A stretch of 64,000 bases of DNA from Mucilaginibacter sp. PAMB04168 (GTDB lineage: Bacteria; Bacteroidota; Bacteroidia; Sphingobacteriales; Sphingobacteriaceae). Shown one piece after another: positions 60,559-64,000 of this stretch. The notes beneath the pieces were generated by a model. The model saw nothing but the letters and a program-made list of their open reading frames with translations, ran no database searches and had not been told where the DNA came from. The stretch lies in contig NZ_CP155079.2 in the NCBI RefSeq assembly GCF_039634365.2, positions 3,720,001 to 3,784,000 of the forward strand, in the 5' to 3' direction. The translations under genes and the position numbers were made by a program. Numbering within the stretch: position 1 is the first letter of the stretch; each line of letters begins with the position of its first letter.

Positions 60559-60678
60559 TTATTTGCTTGATGCATACAAGGTTTCAAGATCGTTCTCAAA
60601 CTTGTAACCTATTGCATTTAGCGGTGATTTGACTACGGCTTCTTTACTTTTAAGTGTTACAATGGTCAAGTTGGCCGG
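60559..60678 (-). pseudogene. Remnant of a C-terminal fragment, epimerase-like
   Basis: On the minus strand a 39-codon open stretch follows the GNAT stop in the same frame and ends at TAA 60559-60561. Its tail KSPLNAIGYKFENDLETLY fits the C-terminus of YfcH/TIGR01777-type epimerases (DUF1731 pattern: P-x-x-L-x-x-x-G-[FY]-x-F-x-x-x-x-LE). No upstream part of such a gene is present, so it is probably a remnant of a deleted gene. The short length keeps confidence moderate. Confidence 0.4.
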
Positions 60679-61140
60679 CTACAACAACCGTAACATTTCT
60701 ACATGGGGAATGCCGTCTTCATCGTAGTGTTCGCCCTGGGCTTGGAAGCCAAACTTCTCATAAAAAGGCACGGCATAAACCTGCGCGCCAATACGGATAG
60801 GCCCTGTACCAAATAAACGCTGGCACTCTTCAATAGCATGGCGCATCAGTATAGCGCCCATGCCGGTTCCCCTAACCGAGCCACTGGTAATAATTCGGCC
60901 TATAGATACCTCGCGGTAAGACAATCCGGCTGGCACCAAACGGGCGTAGGCCACTAATAAACTGTCCTGCCAAAGCATCAGGTGATAGCATTGCTGGTCT
61001 TTATTGTCTGCATCCTGAAAAACACAGTTTTGTTCAACCACAAACACTTCATTACGCAGCCGCATGGCTGCGTACAGTTCTGTATTAGTAATTTCGTAAA
61101 ACGATTTACAACGCTGAATATAGCTAATAGGGTTTGCCAT
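60679..61140 (-). CDS. elaA: GNAT family N-acetyltransferase (ElaA-like)
   Basis: 153 residues. ElaA hallmarks are present: MRLRNEVFVVEQNCVFQDAD, YARLVPAGLSYREVSIGRII, the acetyl-CoA loop VRGTGMGAILM and the terminal AVPFYEKFGFQAQGEHYDEDGIPH. Substrate of ElaA-type enzymes is unknown. Stands alone on its strand, with a 319-base gap upstream and the epimerase-like remnant behind it. Confidence 0.92.
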   Translation of the reverse strand: MANPISYIQRCKSFYEITNTELYAAMRLRNEVFVVEQNCVFQDADNKDQQCYHLMLWQDSLLVAYARLVPAGLSYREVSIGRIITSGSVRGTGMGAILMRHAIEECQRLFGTGPIRIGAQVYAVPFYEKFGFQAQGEHYDEDGIPHVEMLRLL

Positions 61141-61459
61141 TGATTATTTTGATGCAGATAGTATAAGCTAACTATTTCATTTAACACCGGATGCCTACAG
61201 AAATTTATCCTAAGCACCGGCATTTTAGATATAAAGCTCGTTCCCCCGCAAAGGTAATCTAATTGTGCACTTTGCGGTTCAGCGAATGCGGAAATCACCT
61301 TATAATACACGTACAGTAAATTGAAACGGTTTTTAACAATTTATAATTATACGACCACCTGTTACTACCTTGCCGCATTTAGCCCTCAATTTGTCGTTCT
61401 ATCCCTTAAAAGGTTTACCGTACTTGTGTATGTTTGTGTAACACAGTTAAACTTATACC
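61141..61459. other. 319-base divergent intergenic region with RibD-like promoter element
   Basis: No ORF accepted. A perfect -7 element TATGTTTG sits at 61429-61436, 24 bases before the 61460 ATG. A TTA lies 20 bases upstream of it in place of TTG. Confidence 0.5.
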
Positions 61460-62032
61460 ATGAGAAAATTAAAGCTACAGGTGCAAATGACGATAGATGG
61501 CTTTATAGCCGGACCAAATGGCGAAATGAACTGGATGACTCTACCCTGGACAGAAGATCTTAACAAATATGTAGGCGAGATTACGGCAACTGTTGATACT
61601 ATTGTTTTGGGCAGAAAACTTGCCGAAGGCTTTATCCCCTACTGGGCTTCTGTTGCCGAAAACTCAGACGCGGCCGACTTTATTGCTGGTCAAAAGTTCA
61701 CTAATACACTCAAAGTTGTTTTTACAAAAACACTCCAGCAATCAACCTGGAACAATACCGTTTTGGCAAAAGGCAACCTTACCCAGGAAATCAACCAACT
61801 AAAAGAGCAAGACGGTAATGATATTATCGCTTATGGTGGTGCAATGTTTGTATCATCGCTTATTAAAGAGGGGTTGATTGATGAGTTTAACTTATTAATT
61901 AACCCGACCGCGATTGGAAGTGGCATGGCTATTTTCAAAGATCTGGATAGCCAACAAAGCTTGAACCTGGTAGGTTCTACAGCATTTGAGTGCGGGATTG
62001 TAGCTTTCCAATACGAGTTAAAGCGCAGCTAA
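61460..62032 (+). CDS. Dihydrofolate reductase family protein (RibD C-terminal-like)
   Basis: 190 residues. N-terminal LKLQVQMTIDGFIAGPNGEM, then VDTIVLGRKLAEGFIPYW and the C-terminal IAYGGAMFVSSLIKEGLIDEF with INPTAIGSGMAIF are the common signature of the RibD-C/YyaP-YwjB family, which adopts the DHFR fold. These single-domain proteins are NADPH-binding reductases of unassigned substrate and are not the essential DHFR. Single gene with own promoter element. Confidence 0.9.
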   Translation: MRKLKLQVQMTIDGFIAGPNGEMNWMTLPWTEDLNKYVGEITATVDTIVLGRKLAEGFIPYWASVAENSDAADFIAGQKFTNTLKVVFTKTLQQSTWNNTVLAKGNLTQEINQLKEQDGNDIIAYGGAMFVSSLIKEGLIDEFNLLINPTAIGSGMAIFKDLDSQQSLNLVGSTAFECGIVAFQYELKRS

Positions 62033-62078
62033 GTACGGCATTGACCACCTAAACGTTTTCAACGTGATGAAAGCTAAT

Positions 62079-62849
62079 CTATTTTAAAGATCTTAAAATA
62101 GATTTGGCCCAAAATTCGCCTAAAGCTTTATCTCCTTTTTGATTGGGATGCAGGTAGTAAACACCCGAGGGGCCTTTCTGCTCTTTAAAATCGGTAAGGT
62201 AGTTTTCCTTGAAATATTGATAAGCCTTTTTATCACCCAGAAATACACGTTGCGGTCTGGCCTTTTTGTACAGGTTGGTAAGCGTATCAATTTGCTTTTG
62301 GTAAAGTAACACCCGCTCCTGCCCCGCCTTTAGATAAGAGGAATGACCATTAGCTGTACTATCGCTATACCATATCGGATAGTTGATAATAACCCTGCAA
62401 TACGGATAACGGGCCATAAGGCTATCGGTGATAGTTTTAAGATTAGCACGATAGTTTGCGGGTGTAAGGGGTGCACCCAAAGGCCCTTTTATGGCGCTAT
62501 CATTAGTACCCAACATAATGGAAAAAATCAGCGTTGCATTTGTATTTGCCTGAATGGTATCTGCAGCAAGCTTAACCTTTTCATAAGTGCTGCTACCTGG
62601 TAAAAAGTTAAAGGTGGTGTAGCCACTTATACCCGCGTTTGCCACTTTTACTTTACCTATGCCGCGTTGTTGTTGCAAGTACTCGCCCGCAAATCGGGGT
62701 GGCGACTGCACGCGTGGCACAGAACCAACCGTAATACTGTCTCCAATAAACACAACACTCAGGTTTTGCTCATCTTTAATAATGAACGAACAAACCACAA
62801 CAAAAACGAGCAAAACTGCCCATTGAAAGCTCCGATGCATGCTATGCAA
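62079..62849 (-). CDS. SGNH/GDSL hydrolase family, exported
   Basis: 256 residues (an in-frame ATG three codons later is possible). Signal sequence FQWAVLLVFVVVCSF. Block I VVFIGDSITVG (nucleophile Ser), block III GTNDSA (GxND), and block V YYLHPNQKGDKA (catalytic His). Members cleave ester bonds, often acetyl groups on glycans, in the periplasm. It follows the proline dehydrogenase gene on the same strand by 66 bases, without an evident functional link. Confidence 0.88.
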   Translation of the reverse strand: MHSMHRSFQWAVLLVFVVVCSFIIKDEQNLSVVFIGDSITVGSVPRVQSPPRFAGEYLQQQRGIGKVKVANAGISGYTTFNFLPGSSTYEKVKLAADTIQANTNATLIFSIMLGTNDSAIKGPLGAPLTPANYRANLKTITDSLMARYPYCRVIINYPIWYSDSTANGHSSYLKAGQERVLLYQKQIDTLTNLYKKARPQRVFLGDKKAYQYFKENYLTDFKEQKGPSGVYYLHPNQKGDKALGEFWAKSILRSLK

Positions 62850-62915
62850 TTTTTGGTAGAAGATGAACTGGTGAAGTTAAGCGTTTTGCCTGACACATTT
62901 TTGCTTTAGGCTTAA

Positions 62916-64000
62916 TTACATACCCCTGCGCTTTTTTTCTTTGATAATCAATCCCAACTCGCGGCTCATTTGGCCGGCAATAGCCGTGTTTTCCTGCGCT
63001 CGGCGAAACAAGTACGGCATTACTGCTTTCACTGGTCCGTAGGGTACATATTTTACCACATTGTAGCCCGCATTGGCCAGGTTAAAGCTCAGGTTATCGC
63101 TCATGCCGAGCAATTGCGAAAAGTATACATGCGGATGGTTATGCGGTATATGCAGCTGGTTCAGTAAATCGGCTAGCAGACGGCAGCTATCTTCATTATG
63201 CGTACCGGCTACCAGCGCAATACGATCTATATGCTCAATGCAAAAACGTAAAGCGTCGTTATAATCGCGGTCGGCCGAAAGCTTATCGGGCTGTATGGGC
63301 GATGGATAACCCATTTCTGCGGCGCGGCGGCGTTCCTTTTCCATATAGGCGCCACGCACAATTTTAACGCCCAGCATAAACTCTTCAGTACGGGCTATAT
63401 CAAAATCAGTTTTTAATGAGGCTAGCTTATCGTGCCGGTAAATTTGGTAGGTATTAAATATAATGGCTTTATCGCGGTTATACCGGCGCATCATATTCAG
63501 CGTCAGTTTATCAATCGTCTTTTGTATCCAGGTTTCCTCTGCATCAATCATAACCGGTATGCCGGCCTGATGCGCTTTTTGGCAAATGGCCTGTACCCTG
63601 TTCTGCACTTTTTGCCATTCCTCTTCCTCTGCCTGCGTTAAAGCGGTACCAGCATCCAATTTCTCGAGCAGGCCAAAACGCCCTACGCCGGTTACTTTAA
63701 AAACAGTTATGGGAATGGCCGGGTCGCCGGTGGCACGTTCAATAGTACGAATAATTTCGTCGCGCGTATGATCAAACACTTTTTCATCTTCCTCACCCTC
63801 AACAGAGTAATCGAGAATAGTGCCTACCCCCCCTGAGTATAGGTTTTTTATGGTGTCATTGCATTCTGCAATGGTTTCGCCGCCGCAAAATTGTTTAAAT
63901 ATAGTAGCCTTAATAATGCCTTTAATAGGCAGGCCAATGTTCATGGCAAAATTGGTCATGCCTGGGCCAATCTTCACTAAAAAGTTGTTGTTTATAGCGG
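62916..64000 (-). CDS. Proline dehydrogenase family protein (5' end beyond window)
   Basis: At least 361 residues; the frame stays open from 63977 (an internal GTG) to the window end, and N-terminal segment INNNFLVKIGPGMTNFAMNI suggests the true start lies further upstream. FAD-binding TIM-barrel features: KATIFKQFCGGETIAECND, DAEETWIQKTIDKL, VRGAYMEKERRRAAEMGY and VPYGPVKAVMPYLFRRAQEN. It oxidises proline to pyrroline-5-carboxylate, passing electrons to quinone. This is the stand-alone form. Confidence 0.9.
   Translation of the reverse strand, partial: AINNNFLVKIGPGMTNFAMNIGLPIKGIIKATIFKQFCGGETIAECNDTIKNLYSGGVGTILDYSVEGEEDEKVFDHTRDEIIRTIERATGDPAIPITVFKVTGVGRFGLLEKLDAGTALTQAEEEEWQKVQNRVQAICQKAHQAGIPVMIDAEETWIQKTIDKLTLNMMRRYNRDKAIIFNTYQIYRHDKLASLKTDFDIARTEEFMLGVKIVRGAYMEKERRRAAEMGYPSPIQPDKLSADRDYNDALRFCIEHIDRIALVAGTHNEDSCRLLADLLNQLHIPHNHPHVYFSQLLGMSDNLSFNLANAGYNVVKYVPYGPVKAVMPYLFRRAQENTAIAGQMSRELGLIIKEKKRRGM

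Noticed and set aside
60978..61310. 110-codon minus ORF upstream of elaA
   Set aside because: Out of frame with the ElaA protein, overlaps its conserved N-terminus and shows no domain; not a frameshifted extension.

Overview
The window looks like a chromosomal segment of a Bacteroidetes bacterium, most likely family Sphingobacteriaceae (Mucilaginibacter/Pedobacter type). The evidence is a SusC/SusD pair, OmpP1/FadL-type and OMP_b-brl TonB-receptor-like porins, TIGR02757 and DUF58 proteins, an archaeal/eukaryotic-type ProS, lipoproteins with short lipoboxes, and promoters of the Bacteroidetes form TTG-N19-TAnnTTTG (clearest in front of the tRNA at 45254). Genus is an inference; no rRNA is present. 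I see no transposase, integrase, phage module or CRISPR array.

Layout. 1-4510: tail of a FAH-type hydrolase, M23 peptidase, Bcp peroxiredoxin, then an ECF sigma factor with a six-repeat membrane protein and a Spy-like periplasmic protein, closed by a strong terminator. 4516-10909: class III aminotransferase, then two GT4 glycosyltransferases (the first fused to a helical toroid-like domain) facing a GH130-family glycoside phosphorylase/hydrolase. 11079-16821: housekeeping genes (DUF58, TrxA, acetyltransferase, GatC, PlsC, TrpS, deoxynucleoside kinase, KdsB). 16951-24272: envelope genes, RecQ, several small uncharacterised proteins, and a very small ORF that ends inside a terminator hairpin. 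24372-32541: cystathionine gamma-synthase, ProS, a Tyr/Gly-rich lipoprotein with an OmpP1-like barrel, Dps, a LysM protein and uridine kinase. 32597-38271 (minus): S9 peptidase, L-Ala-D/L-Glu epimerase, alpha-oxoamine-synthase-like PLP enzyme and a PBP4-like D-Ala-D-Ala carboxypeptidase, which together suggest handling of murein or other dipeptides. 38641-43207: an isolated SusC/SusD pair, followed by an M14 peptidase, a HAD phosphatase and tRNA-Met(CAT).

45375-64000 is looser and more accessory, with longer intergenic gaps. It holds a lipocalin, an orphan receiver protein, a second sugar O-acetyltransferase, a TonB-receptor-like protein, two lipoproteins, a group of four small membrane proteins (two sharing a PH-like tail), an SDR-AraC pair, an HxlR regulator divergent from two SDRs across a GTAAC-repeat operator, a GNAT next to an apparent epimerase remnant, a RibD-C/DHFR-like protein, an SGNH hydrolase and a proline dehydrogenase running off the end.

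Most striking for follow-up: the GT4-GT4-GH130 locus; the leader-like mini-ORF/terminator at 22809-22903 in front of a small protein whose paralogue sits at 57766; the membrane/PH-like cluster at 52570-55331; the 31-residue repeat protein beside the sigma factor; and the HxlR operator region. Start codons were moved from TTG to a nearby ATG wherever the longer form ran into a terminator, RNA or upstream gene or lost a signal peptide.
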